Part shown: positions 34,801 to 44,989 of the stretch, in pieces
How the letters are laid out: every line of letters starts with the position of its first letter
Numbering within the stretch: the stretch's first letter is position 1
Source of the DNA: Juglans regia
Lineage: Eukaryota > Streptophyta > Magnoliopsida > Fagales > Juglandaceae
Assembly (NCBI RefSeq): GCF_001411555.2
Contig: NC_049916.1
Span: 3,844,001 to 3,908,000, forward strand
DNA: 64,000 nucleotides
Direction: 5' to 3'
Made by a program: the position numbers and the translations under genes
The notes under the pieces: generated by a model
What the model was told of the DNA's origin: nothing
The model's database searches: none
The model's input: only the letters and a program-made list of their open reading frames with translations

Positions 34801-37161
34801 TACCTTCACCAACAAATCACAACAACCATTAACTAGAAAACAACCGTTAATTACATCCACTGCTACCAAATGATTATGCTGCTACAAACTTCTAATTATT
34901 TCCCTCGCAACGCTGAGCTAGAAAACTACTATATTTGTTGATGGTCTCTATGCCTCAACAAAAACTTATGGCCACGCAAAGATTAACTAAAGTCAAATCT
35001 TTTTGTGGAGATTATGCTCTGGGTATAAATGAGGAGGACTCTACTGTTACCTTTTTAACATCATTTCAGCAAACTAGAATAAAAACACTAACCTGCTTAC
35101 AAGAAAACTGAAAATCTATGGGAATCACTGGCTATATCATTTCCAACATGAACTTCCAAAAAAGATATTCATATTCGCCCACAGGTTATAGAACGGAAAG
35201 ATGTTAAATTACACAATGAAACGGAATTTATTTTGTAATCCCATGATCTGATGACCTCAGCATAAGCCCTTAATTAAAACAGAATTCACACATTACCTAA
35301 CCTCAAAATTAACACTAAAATCAATTTAAAAATTAGAAGAATCATTACCTCTCAAAAAGTTAGAAGAATTTTTAATAAAAACTAAAATTATTTCAACATA
35401 GATATACAGGTGTTCAAAAAAACCCGTCCCCTCGGTACTCTATACAGAACGATCACAGTTTTAAAAAAAATGGAAAATTACAACTCTATCAATAGTTACA
35501 AATGAAAAGAACGATCCCAAACACACAGCCTCCTAGCAATTTATTCAAGAGGTTGAGGCATAGAGTTATATGCAATAGAAGAAGGAGAGACCGAAAAAGA
35601 ATTCTGAATTCGACTGCCGCGAAGTTTTTCAGATTTCATTACATGTACCTCTAGTTGCCGCAACGTGTCAATAAGGAGACACTGCTTCTGCTTTAGCAGC
35701 ACTAGTTGGCTCTGCAGCACCGCAAACTCGCTCCTCATGATTTGCTCGCTGTCCTGGATGGCTGCCTCTCCAACACCCTCTTCCAAAAGCCGCTGTCTCA
35801 GCTTCTCGGTTGACATAGTGAAATTATCTATGGGAGCCATCAGCTCGCTGTTCGACATACGTGGGAACATGTCCTTCACAGCTTGCAATGCCTCCATCCA
35901 CGCTTCTCGATCTTCACGCATCTCAGCCCTTAGATGGAGCTTCTTTGTGCCAGTGAAAATCGAGAATCTTTTGTCATCTGATTTGCTTTCACGAATTGAG
36001 GAAACCTGCAACATACCAACAAAATGAATAAAAAAAAATCATACACGGACAGAAAGACCTGAGGAAGATTAGTAATTAGGGGGTTAGAATTAAAGATCCT
36101 TCATATTAATCCAATGCAAACTTAGAGCATAAAATCAATATAATATTATAAATATCAACACAAGAAAATTTGCGAGTGATGCTAGATCGACACGGATAAA
36201 CTTAAAAAGCAAGGATAATTATAGTTGTAAATACGCAAATATCGTAGAATTATTTTTAAAAAGAGTAAAATTTTTTATTAAAAAGTTAATTTTTTTTTTT
36301 ATATAAATTTCATGTTTATTTATTTTTTTAAAATAATTATACGATACAGTAATTATCATTTTTCAAACATAAATTAATAAATAAAAATAAAAACCATTAT
36401 TTATAATAATGAAAACGAATATTTACGTGAAATAAAAATAAAATGAAATGATTTTAAATAAAAATTAAAAATAATATTATATTATTTAAAAATTTAAAAA
36501 AATAATGAGAATTTAAAAAATAATAAAATAGATGATATGAAATCGTTTTTATTATATACTCGACCAAATAGAGAATAATTCACATCACGTGGTTACTCTC
36601 CAAGATTTTAGAGAAAAATAATAATTAGTAATTACTCTGGTTGACCAAGACCTTGAGATGAATTTCGCCGAAGGGTTTGCGGGGAAGTTGTTGCTGCAAA
36701 TGCGAGGTTCCATTATGGTACCTCGAAATCCTTCGTATAGACTCCTCGCCGATGACCTTCGATCCTTTCTCGGTGTCTCGATTCACCACGATCCTATCGG
36801 GTCCATGAATCTTATAGTACGATAAAACGCCGTCCTGCAAGACGAACCACCGCGGCCTCCATCCTTTCCCGTAATTCACCCACTTGTAAAGTATCCCCGA
36901 GACGCCGTTCCCCACTATATCATTGATCTTCACGTCCACCGGCTGCTCCCTTGCGGAGTGAGACACCGTCGCCGGCGAGGCCGTCGTTCGCGGCTTGGTC
37001 AATATCCTTCCGCAATCCCCGTTATTGTCGCCGTGGATTTGTTTGTTTCCGGTTCGGGCACTATAATCGTATCTTGCCGACGTGGCCTCGGGGAGAGGCG
37101 GTATGTGGTGGAGCGCCTGGGATTGCTCGGACATGGTGAACAGGCAGCAGAAGGGATGCAT
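22145..37161 (-). CDS. ORP1: oxysterol-binding protein-related protein, ORP1 clade
   Basis: Ten coding exons, minus strand: 37161-36652, 36005-35649, 34001-33902, 33083-32635, 31188-31033, 30113-29946, 29872-29732, 25197-24967, 24645-24532, 22312-22145. They give 797 codons, the usual length for plant ORP1 proteins (about 800), and all junctions are GT-AG and phase-consistent. A PH domain spans about 77-215 ([26 protein letters not shown]), then a coiled coil ([17 protein letters not shown]), an acidic Ser/Glu/Asp-rich linker, and the lipid-binding domain from about 410. The domain carries [13 protein letters not shown] at the exon 4/5 join and the family signature as EKVSHHP (HH at 527-528); other ORPs usually read EQVSHHPP. 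The C-terminal helix is [15 protein letters not shown]. ORPs move sterols or phosphoinositides between membranes, and the PH domain selects the target membrane. Introns are enlarged by insertions described separately. Confidence 0.96.
22716..23469. mobile_element. long-arm foldback MITE in ORP1 intron 9, split by a hAT element
   Basis: Arms 22743-22797 and 22842-22897 are inverted copies of about 55 bp differing at one or two positions (core gatatgttatgttatatc). They leave a loop of about 44 bp. Outer ends agcca-caaagagatt / aatctctttatgg continue the inverted match and extend across the later hAT insertion to about 23469. Related copies lie at 6603 and 14501. The structure is a hairpin that could give double-stranded RNA when transcribed with the gene. 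Confidence 0.75.
22921..23454. mobile_element. non-autonomous hAT element, 534 bp
   Basis: The ends are TAGGGGTG and CACCCCTA, exact inverted repeats of 8 bp. The 8 bp outside both ends are identical (ctttatgg at 22913-22920 and 23455-23462), the target duplication length of hAT transposons. The interior has two G/C-rich blocks (cagcgggggcccacacc; gggggcagggttg) around an AT-rich centre, and no transposase. It is inserted in the right arm of the foldback MITE. Confidence 0.92.
23470..24531. other. ORP1 intron 9 remainder
   Basis: No gene seen. The phrases catggatatgacttcgc (near 23959) and catggatatgaattcgcc (near 24115), and gttaattatgtaatta (near 24085 and 24455), recur within the stretch. 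This suggests an old local duplication. An open frame at 23327-23611 is not recognisable. Confidence 0.4.
25643..26079 (-). repeat. 3' LTR of the gene-capturing retrotransposon
   Basis: It is 437 bp and matches 28757-29193 throughout. Differences seen by eye include gaacctgg/gaacccgg, tctcgact/tctcaact, aacttatt/aactgatt and atggctat/atggttat. Confidence 0.93.
26436..26987 (-). pseudogene. unidentified, probably captured coding segment
   Basis: The minus-strand frame contains protein-like text ([36 protein letters not shown]) that I cannot assign to a family. It is shifted relative to the upstream captured block. A phrase [10 protein letters not shown] before it echoes [11 protein letters not shown] in the upstream frame at about 27470-27500, so part may be the element's own or an internally duplicated sequence. 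It ends in a lysine run just before 26436. Confidence 0.4.
27001..27132 (-). pseudogene. captured fragment of a LEUNIG-type corepressor (LUFS domain)
   Basis: The minus strand encodes [17 protein letters not shown] followed by [14 protein letters not shown]. This matches the second half of the LUFS/LisH region of plant LEUNIG and LEUNIG_HOMOLOG proteins, where a Gly-Phe-Leu-Phe-Glu-Trp-Trp block precedes a Thr-Asn-Glu-Lys-His-Ser motif. In the parent family this region recruits SEUSS-type partners for transcriptional repression. The WD40 part is absent. It is joined in frame to the RRP6-like fragment just upstream with only a few codons between. Confidence 0.88.
27139..27447 (-). pseudogene. 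captured fragment of an RRP6-like exosome exoribonuclease
   Basis: The minus-strand frame reads [15 protein letters not shown], then after a TAG at 27346-27348 [33 protein letters not shown] and [17 protein letters not shown]. These match the segment immediately before the DEDD nuclease domain of plant RRP6-like proteins, which trim RNA with the nuclear exosome. The catalytic domain itself is missing. The stop replaces a position that is Gln in the family. Apart from that codon the frame is open on both sides. Confidence 0.9.
27526..27729 (-). pseudogene. captured fragment of phosphatidylglycerophosphate synthase
   Basis: The frame contains [22 protein letters not shown] and [10 protein letters not shown], then FGQVPWLW. 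This is the CDP-alcohol phosphatidyltransferase signature as found in plant PGP synthase (CDP-diacylglycerol plus glycerol-3-phosphate to PGP, for plastid and mitochondrial phosphatidylglycerol). Of the four signature Asp residues, the first, third and fourth are present and the second is Glu. The following Ala before Arg is Val. Only about 68 residues of the enzyme are present. Confidence 0.88.
27799..28149 (-). pseudogene. captured fragment of a BIG-type ARF guanine-nucleotide exchange factor
   Basis: About 117 codons match the N-terminal DCB region of plant BIG proteins (Sec7-family ARF-GEFs acting at the trans-Golgi and endosomes). The text includes [46 protein letters not shown] and [13 protein letters not shown]. 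The Sec7 catalytic domain is absent. In the host gene this region would be expected to span introns; here it is continuous, which implies capture from spliced RNA. The match stops at LGGLNG. A stretch of unassigned sequence (27730-27798) then links it in frame to the PGP synthase fragment. Confidence 0.88.
28150..28756 (-). other. 5' internal region of the retrotransposon
   Basis: From the primer site inward, the minus strand opens with [18 protein letters not shown], stops after about 45 codons, and continues with Glu-rich text ([18 protein letters not shown] at 28420-28480). I could not assign this to gag or to a host gene. A possible start for the fused frame is at 28317, or at the MDRGTRWEF Met at 28199. 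Confidence 0.5.
28757..29193 (-). repeat. 5' LTR of the gene-capturing retrotransposon
   Basis: It is 437 bp, with the same termini as the LTR at 25643-26079, and is followed on its outer side by the AGGCT target duplication. Confidence 0.93.
31794..31833. repeat. (GA)n microsatellite in an ORP1 intron
   Basis: An uninterrupted run of about 20 GA units in the intron between coding exons 4 and 5. Confidence 0.95.
31952..32513 (+). mobile_element. 5'-truncated LINE tail in ORP1 intron 4
   Basis: The plus strand encodes the zinc-finger RT tail of an L1-type LINE ([53 protein letters not shown]). A short 3' region and an A-run follow at 32506-32513. A 14-bp direct repeat (agaataccctataa at 31938-31951 and 32514-32527) flanks it, the expected LINE target duplication. 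It is antisense to the host gene. The LINE tail at 58197-58477 belongs to the same family. Confidence 0.93.
34002..35648. other. ORP1 intron 2
   Basis: 1.65 kb of AT-rich intron with no recognisable gene or repeat boundary. If it were retained, the reading frame from exon 2 would run to a stop at 35541. Confidence 0.6.
36006..36651. repeat. ORP1 intron 1 with AT-rich dispersed repeat
   Basis: The segment at about 36210-36370 (attatttttaaaaagagt ... aattatacgatacagtaatt) resembles stretches near 38600-38760, 41785-41925 and 42865-43030. That makes it a diverged dispersed family with no visible gene. Confidence 0.4.
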
Positions 37162-37660
37162 AAGGAAATGAATTAATACAAAAGACCGGTCCGATCGCCG
37201 ACTCGGAGCACGTTCTTCACGGTAGATATGAGACTAATGAGAGTCTCCATGGTTTCTCTCTATTTGCTTGGTCAACGAAATGGCCAGATATGAATGACAA
37301 TTGGCAAGGAAACGGAGGTTTTCCAAGGGGGAATAGGATAACGCGGTTATCGCTTCAGGTATTTGAAGAAAAATGTTGAATCAGTAGTGGAGGTAGCCGG
37401 GTAGAGAAGAAAGAGTCCGGCGAGTTGAGATGGTGGCAGGACAGGTAAAGAATGCACAAGTTGAGTTGGGGAAGTTGGGACTGCACGGATTTTAAATACG
37501 AAGAAGATAGCTGCAGTTGGTTTTTTTTTTAAAAAAAAAAAGAAAACAGATGTGGTTGGTTTTAGAGTTTATGATTGGGTGCGTATTTAACACTACAGTG
37601 TTCTGTTGTCCTGCCGCGTGGACGACTGCGCGTGTATGTGCCGCGTTACCCTTCGGGTGA
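37162..37660 (-). promoter_or_regulatory. ORP1 upstream region with three CGCG boxes
   Basis: About 450-490 bp before the start codon, 37613-37653 holds three CGCG words (ccgcgt, gcgcgt, ccgcgt) within 40 bp of otherwise AT-rich DNA. The vCGCGb form is the known binding site of calmodulin-binding CAMTA factors. The function here is inferred. No TATA box was convincingly placed. Confidence 0.35.
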
Positions 37661-39344
37661 TGTTATACCGTTGTAGAATATACAGTTCTCGCATAAAAAA
37701 AATAAAGGGGATAATTCTATGCGACCGACATTTCTAACCTGACCGACAAAGTGGAAATGCTTTTTATTTTTATTGTTTTTATTTTAATATCTTTTATATA
37801 TTTTAAAATATTTTAATAAAATAAAAATATATCAATTCATTCGTTTTTTTTAAAATGAGGTTACTATTAAAAAATAATTTTTTTATATAAATTTCATATT
37901 TTTTTTCAAGTATGCGCAGACTGTATATTTTAAAACTGTAAATATTATTTTTAATAATTCAATATATAAAGTTCTTTTTTAAAAATTTTTGTATAGACTA
38001 AATATTTATCTTTTTATTAATTTTAATTATATTAAGTAATGTGCTATATTTAGGATTTGTTTGGATAGATAAACGATCTCATCTCATCATTATAACTTTA
38101 TCAAATTTTCACATAAAATATAATAAATAATTTAATTTTTTCAAATCTCAAAATAATAATAATATTAAAACATAATATTCTTATAATATTATATTCAACT
38201 CATTTAAAACTATCTCATTTCATTATCTGAAATTATATAAAGAAAAATATTTAAAATGTGACATATTAACTAATGTGATTAGAAATTTAAAAAAATATAT
38301 ATATTTTTTTGTAATATCAAGTCATACTAAATGATGCGTTGTACTTGATGTAATTTTTTATTCAATGATTCCCTACTGAATTTATTTAAAACGTATCAAA
38401 TTATTCGATATAATTGTGATGATAAAATTTAATATTAATACAAATATTGTTATTTTGTGATTTCAAGCTGATATTTTTAAAAATAAAATAAAATTGTTTG
38501 GTTTGGGCGTGTATAGAGGGGGTGCACCGTGCATGGGCAGCGGTAGAATCAAATTTTGTTTATTGGTCTCATCCTGTCCCTGCTACTTTAACGCAAAGAA
38601 AAATAATATTTGTAATTTTAGAATATGTAAATATTATATATTTATTTTGAAAAAAAAAATAAGTATGGAATTTACATAAAAAAATATTTTAATAAATTTC
38701 ATTTTTTTTCTAAAAAATACGATACACTTGCATAATTTATAATTATATCTAACATTATTAAAAAAACATAATTACTAGTCTTACATATAAATTTTATAAA
38801 AAAGAAAGTTTATAAATTCATGCGATTAGTGTGATATATTAATATATTAGATTGTAAGAATTTTTTTTAAGACATTTCAATTTGCAAGTCTTTCTATATA
38901 AGATCTCTGTATATAAAACAAAAACAAAAACAGTAAGCACCATTTATTTTTGATATTTTTAGGATTAAGATTTTACGTAACAATGGATCTTCTTATTCCC
39001 AGCTTATTTCTCGATGAAATTTTCAATATATGTTTTATTTATAATAAATTATATTTGTAATTATAAATTATATAAATACTATCTATTTTTTAAAAAAAGT
39101 TAGTAAATATTATATTTACATAAAAGATTAATGTTTTAATGCTTGACCCAACTTTTTTTTAAAAAGAATGTACGGTAATTGTATAATTTATAATTGTATC
39201 TATTCTTAATCTTAATTATTTAATATTTATAGAATAAAATGACATAATACTTCATTATTAAATAATTATAATATTTAAATTATTTATATAGAAAAAATAA
39301 TAATTCATTGCACAGAATGCTATTGTAATTTCTATCGCCTCAAG
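37661..39344. other. AT-rich intergenic DNA with MITE debris
   Basis: No gene seen. Contains a GAGATGAGAT-type MITE copy at 38053-38245 and AT-rich repeat copies near 37840-38000, 38600-38760 and 39050-39215. Confidence 0.5.
38053..38245. repeat. dispersed GAGATGAGAT-type MITE copy
   Basis: It opens with gatttgtttggatag ... gatctcatctcatc and shares a core with 19340-19552 (ataaataatttaatttttt, caaatctcaaaataa). Confidence 0.6.
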
Positions 39345-39535
39345 GCTCAAACGTACCACTCGATTTGACAGTTTGATATTTTTTTTATTTTTTCATCAGA
39401 TAGAAATAATTTTAAGTGTATTGATGAATTTTTATTTTTAAAAGTATTTAAAAATATTAAAAAATGTGAATTAAAAAAAAAAATGGAGAGGTTACTTTTG
39501 CATCTAGCGATAGCACCGAGCCACCGCTCAATGAC
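39345..39535. repeat. MITE family with GCCGCCCC ends, copy 2 (diverged)
   Basis: It has ccactcgatttgaca, an AT-rich core (ttttaagtgtattgatga), and an end reading ctagcgatagcaccgagcc, in the same order and orientation as copy 1. Confidence 0.5.
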
Positions 39536-39744
39536 TGCTTTTCGTGATGGACCGATGGAATATAGGTTATGTTGGGACGGTGTTTACTACGTGGCAATAT
39601 GATGAGGGCAAAGTGGCTAACAGATGTTGCGGCGCCACCTAACATGCATGCACAAATGCGGCGCCTCCTACACTACATGCATGCACAAATAGAAGTCCTC
39701 ATTTCACACGCATTGCCTAGTTAAATATCAGTGTCTAATTAACG

Positions 39745-39945
39745 CTTCATTTGTTTTTACGGATAACATAAGATGGATAAAAATTAGAGATTAAATAAAA
39801 TATTATTAAAATATATATTTTTAATATTATTTTTTATTTAAAATTTAAAAAGGTTAAATTATTTATTTTATATTATATAAAAATTTAAAAAATTATAATA
39901 ATTATATAAGATGAAAAATTTTATAAAAATAAACGAAATCAAAAT
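39745..39945. repeat. dispersed GTTTGG-ended MITE copy
   Basis: Opens cttcatttgttttta and closes tataagatgaaaaat ... aaacgaaat, with the common AT-rich core (taaataaaatattattaaa). Confidence 0.45.
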
Positions 39946-40154
39946 TTTACTTAACTTTTATTAAAGTGGTCTTTTAAGTGTTAGGTTAATGTTTAATATT
40001 GTTGCTTTTGTAATGTTAAATTGTCATTTATCTCAAAATTTTAATTCTTATATACATCATCTTAAATTCTCAGTTTGAATTCGAATGGTTTTATTCATAG
40101 TGTAGACATCCTCTTACATTTTTTTTATCCATACTAGATGATTTGATTTTGTAC

Positions 40155-40402
40155 TAACGGTTTGTTTAGTTGTTGAAATCAATTCAATTTATCTCAAATC
40201 AATTATTAATAAGACTCATTATTTTTTTAACTTGTCGTAAAAAAATTAAACACATCTCAACATACTTTATATATTTAAACACATATATTAATATATTTAC
40301 AATAAAACATATCTCAATAAGATTTATAAAACACTATTATTCACAAATCAACTCGAATTATTTAAAATTACCTCAGCATCCAAACATAGGCTTAATTTTA
40401 TT
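40155..40402. repeat. dispersed GTTTGG-ended MITE copy
   Basis: The inverted ends are ggtttgtttagttgttga and its counterpart cagcatccaaacataggc. The interior is repeated aacacatatctcaa-like text. Confidence 0.5.
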
Positions 40403-40804
40403 CGCGTGAGAGTTTTGAAAATTCACATAAATATTTAAATATAATTTATTTTTCGAATTATGGCACTTCTTTACCACTCCTATTAATGGGATTTTACATA
40501 CGAAAAGCAGAACATTTTTCAAATATTAAAATAATACTTTAATTTGAATTATTCGAGAAAAAGCTAATGAGTGCATGATGTGAGGTAGCTTAAAATTGTT
40601 TTATCCTATGAGTAGGTATCCGGATATCCCAATGGAGAGATTCGAAATTCTTTCCTCTCTAACCTCCAATGTTGGAATGGGAGATCATACATAATTAAGT
40701 CTTACAAAAGCTAATTTTGAAAACTCACGCGAGTAACAATAGTATCATTAAACTTATTTTATAAGCTTACTTTTAAACGACTGAAACTCGATTAAAAGAT
40801 TTAG

Positions 40805-41158
40805 GTTGTGTTTAGATGTTGAACTGAGTTCAGTTTAGTTGAATTGAATTCTTTATGAATACTAGTGAGTTGAGCAGTAAAAAAAATATTTATGTGTAAC
40901 CCATCCAAAATTGGGTTTAAAATATATTTAGATGTTAAGATGAGTTTGGTACTTTTTATAAGAAATTGAAAAATATTGTGGGTCTCATATATAAAGATGT
41001 TTTAAATTGAAAAAAATTATGGATCTCATGTGTAAAAAGGTTTTGAGTTGGGATGCGTTTAGTAATTTGAGAGTTGAGTTTTTGTATGTTAGACTCAGTT
41101 TAAAATTAGACTGAACTAAACTGAACTTAGTTGAGTTTGTTAACCAAACGAAGCCTTA
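40805..41158. repeat. dispersed GTTTGG-ended MITE copy, longest
   Basis: It opens ggttgtgtttagatgttga and closes ttgttaaccaaacgaagcc. It has internal mirror-like blocks (tgagttcagtttag / ctgaactaaactgaac). Confidence 0.55.
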
Positions 41159-41236
41159 AAGTCGAGATTGAGCATTTTTGCATTTTTTTTTTAGCAAATA
41201 TAAAAGTAAATGAGCAAAATGTTAACAAGTAAGGGA

Positions 41237-41570
41237 GGGCTTGTTTTTGAAGTGAAATGATCTCATTTCATCTTAAAAATTCTCATTATTTTATTTTCAA
41301 ATATAATTTAAAAACAAATATTTTCAAGTTTAAATTTTTAATTTTTTATTTAATCATTACTTAATCATTACAATTTTTTTAAAATTCCAAACAAAACACA
41401 CAAAAAAAATGTAAAATTTTCAAATTTTAAAATAAAAAGTGGTATTAAAAAATTATATTCTATAAGATATCATAACTGAAATAATTTTATTATTATTCAC
41501 AAATAATTTTATTATTATTTACAAAATTATTATCCTATCTCATTACTCAAACATGCAAGCTTAAAAGGAG
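41237..41570. repeat. dispersed GTTTGG-ended MITE copy
   Basis: Opens agggcttgtttttgaag and closes cattactcaaacatgcaagc, with atctcatttcatctt near the left end. Confidence 0.5.
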
Positions 41571-43231
41571 GTCAAAATAATATTTGCAATGAAGGATGTA
41601 GAGTGGATGGACAAAATTGGAAATGCATCTAGTGTTATCGTTGGATGCGACCCATTTTGCTAGGATTGTGCAGCGAAATTGACATTAATTTAAATTGCCT
41701 TTCACTAGCGAACATTTTTAGATGCAAGTCGATATCATTTAACTATCGAAAATGAATAATGTTAAATACAAATATAAAGTAGGTAAATGCTATGCAATTC
41801 TTTTAAAAAAATAAAATTTATTATTAAAATATTATTTTTTTAAGTAAATTTTATATTTACTCATTTTTTTAAAAGAATTCCGAGACGCTTACACAATCTA
41901 TCACTACAAATATTATTTGTCATAAACAAATATGTTCCATTATAATGTTAGGGGGTCATTCTAAATTGTGTATCAAACTGTCTATGGCACGACTCCTTGC
42001 TTCTTTGATAGCCATCAATGTTGCTCTCGCCTTCTACGGTTGTCTTATTGGCAATGCCAAGTTTAAAATTTGATTAAAAGTTGAGATTTTGATTAAAGTC
42101 AATCTATATTAGATTATTTATCTTAAAGTTAAAATAATAAAATAATATTATATATTTTAATAATAATTTTTTATTTTTTTATTTTACAAATATACTCTAT
42201 ATATTAATTAATAATTTAATTTTTACTTAAAATTATTATTTTTTAACTATTTTTTTCTTGACCTAATTATCCAATAAAAACACTCCAACTAAAGGAAGAG
42301 AAAAAAAAAAATGGGAACTAAACAATAGAACTGTAGAATTTGGAGAATATTTTTAGATTAAAAAATTATTTTAAATATGAACAGTAAAATTCTAAACTTG
42401 AAGAATAAATTGACTTTATTGTAAGTCAAAAGTAAAGCATTAGAATTTTGACAATTTTTCTTTTTAAAATTTTAATATGGACCATTGATGAGAGGCGCAG
42501 CCACTATTGAGTGTCCCGTCTAGAGCACATGAGCTAGCTAAATTATATACGCAAATGTAGAAAACGTCACACACGTGAGAGAGCAGTGGGAGTACAGAAT
42601 TTAGAATCTTGCTGGAGAAGATCCGCACATGCTTGAACTTTGACGAGTTTTCTTTTTCAAGCTAGTATTATTAGATTGAGTAACAGTGCATATTTTATAT
42701 TTATTACGTGGTTATTTTTAGTTAATTGTTTCTAACACTAATTTAAAAAGATGTGTGGTCTAAATAATGTCACATAATGTATACAAAATGGATACTCTTA
42801 ATAGTGACTTCTATTTATATTTATTCTATTAGATAACATGAACATCACTTTTTTTATATATAAAACATGAGAAATAATATTTACAGCTTTAGAATATATA
42901 AATTTTATATTTTTTTTATTTAAAAAATGAGTAAATCTGATACTCTTATGAAAAAATTAATTTTTTAATAATAGACTCAACTTTTTATCTAATGGAGTTC
43001 GTGAGACTTTTATATTCTAAGATTGTATTTAATTTTAGCATTACTCTTTTATATACCATATTAGAATGTATTCTAATACATCTAATATGAATGAATTTAT
43101 AATATTATTTGACTAATCTTCTAGTTCTATATAGAATATAGATTTAAAAACTTTGAAAGAGCTAGGGTTTGAATAATTAGTACCACACGTTAATTTGCCA
43201 GGTCAATACAAATTATAATTTATGAGACTCG
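41571..43231. other. intergenic, no gene seen
   Basis: AT-rich DNA with diverged copies of the tatacgata-type repeat near 41785-41925 and 42865-43030. No coding frame is supported. Confidence 0.5.
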
Positions 43232-43432
43232 TTAAGGCTTCGTTTGGAAGTTAAACTTATTTTAACTTATTATTACATTTTTTTTAAATTTCAGCACAAA
43301 ATATTATAAAAAATTTAACTTTTTTAAATTCTAAAATAATAATAATAAATAATAATATTCTAAAAATATTTTATCATTTTAACTCAACTCATCTTAACTC
43401 AATTCAACATCCAAACGCACCCTCAATCCAAA
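43232..43432. repeat. dispersed GTTTGG-ended MITE copy
   Basis: The inverted ends are aaggcttcgtttggaag and its counterpart acatccaaacgcaccct. It has an AT-rich core and ctcaactcatcttaactc near the right end. Confidence 0.6.
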
Positions 43433-44529
43433 CAGCTTCTCTCAAATGAGAATATTTATAAATAATAGTAAAAAAATAATAAAAAAATATTAAATAGTAA
43501 TACAAATTAAGTGAAAAGTAATAAATAGTAATACAAATAGATGAAAAATAATAATAAAATAAAAAATAATTGGGAGAGTGTTTGAGAATACATGAACTAC
43601 TCTTGACTGCCAAACCCAGTGTGTCCGTTTGGTTAAGTCCAATTTTTAAGATTTTTTTAAAAGAGTTTCACCTTCAAAACAAATTTTTTTTTCTTAAAAA
43701 ATTACCATTTTATCGTTTCCTCCCACTATTTACCTAAGCCGTACATATAATAATCAAGTAATTTCTATAAAAATAAGAACAAAAATATTACAAAAAATAT
43801 ATATATTTAAACAACTTTTCAACTTTCTTGTCAATTTTCACAAATCCCGATATAAAATATATTTTAGAAGAATTTTATTCCAATTGTTTTAACTATTTCT
43901 ACAAAATCCAATAAAAACAGATTTAAAATTTTTTTTCATATATTCTCATGTCTTCACTAATTAAAATGATCGAGATTTTCAATGGCACGTATGAAGCAAT
44001 TGATAGAATATTTTTTATTTTTAAAATAATAAATTGAATAATTTAAAAAACATAAATAATATATTGGACGGTCAATTTTGGCGAGCAGGAGACAATAAAG
44101 ATATATATAAAAGATTAAAAAAAAAAAAAGACACGAAGGCGGAAGGACAGCACTGCGTGTTAAGTTGTACTCATAAGGCAGAGTATCACGGAGATATCGT
44201 TTGGGGCTCAGTTTGACTATGATCCCAGTCAAAGCTGCGACGAGTTGACGTGGACGTGGTGGCCAGTCACCATCTATGTGAGTAGGATTAATTTTCGAAA
44301 ATAAAAATTTTATTGATCTTCTTCACACTGCACGTCACATATAATATTTTAATTTTAATTTTTTTTTATCAAATATATAATTTATAAAGATGATAAATAG
44401 AAGAATTCTATTTTAAATAACTCCTATTCAAATGATTGAAATATCAAGCCACACGTGAACGAGTACGACTAGAGATGATAGATCTAAAATAAAAAATTAG
44501 GAAAGGCATAAGGTGTTGAAAAACACTAC
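43433..44529. other. intergenic, no gene seen
   Basis: AT-rich spacer. A less AT-rich patch at 44130-44285 (acgaaggcggaaggac; acgtggacgtggtggcc) has no supported frame. Confidence 0.5.
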
Positions 44530-44765
44530 TATACCCACTCTATTTGACACCTCTATTTGACTGCTTGTCTTTTTTTATTTTTTTATTATTATTTTTTTTT
44601 ATTTAATAATTAAGGAAGTGATTTTAAATATATTGATGTATTTTTTTTATTTTTTAAATGTATTTAAATATATTAAAAAAATATGAAAAAAAAAAAAAAA
44701 AAACTACTTTACGTTGGGCGGTAAGCCCAGCGGTCAAAATGGGGCGGCAGAGTAGCCGCACCCAA
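44530..44765. repeat. MITE family with GCCGCCCC ends, copy 3
   Basis: The left end, ctactatacccactctattt, leads into the core gattttaaatatattgatgt. The right end, ggtcaaaatggggcggcaga, is the inverted counterpart of copy 1's left end. This copy shows the terminal repeat best. Confidence 0.65.
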
Positions 44766-44989
44766 TGTATTACATCATACTATTTATAGACAATGTTCAT
44801 AATAACCTTGATTCCTTCCTTATCATATTTTGACAAATGTCACTCTAGCTATTACATTATGTTATAGTCTAGATTCTACAACATTTCAGATTATTCTCTC
44901 TGTGATGCATTGAGTGCGCTCTACATTGTTGGTGCAGTGTTGTTGTAAAGTGAGGGTAGAGTCTTGTGCTGCTGCAGCTGAGTGAGGCG

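Noticed and set aside
36951..37176. Plus-strand Arg-rich frames opposite ORP1 exon 1
   Set aside because: They are shadows of a GC-rich coding exon on the other strand.
43404..43613. Minus-strand Tyr/Phe-rich frame
   Set aside because: Low-complexity AT-rich DNA translated; not a membrane protein.
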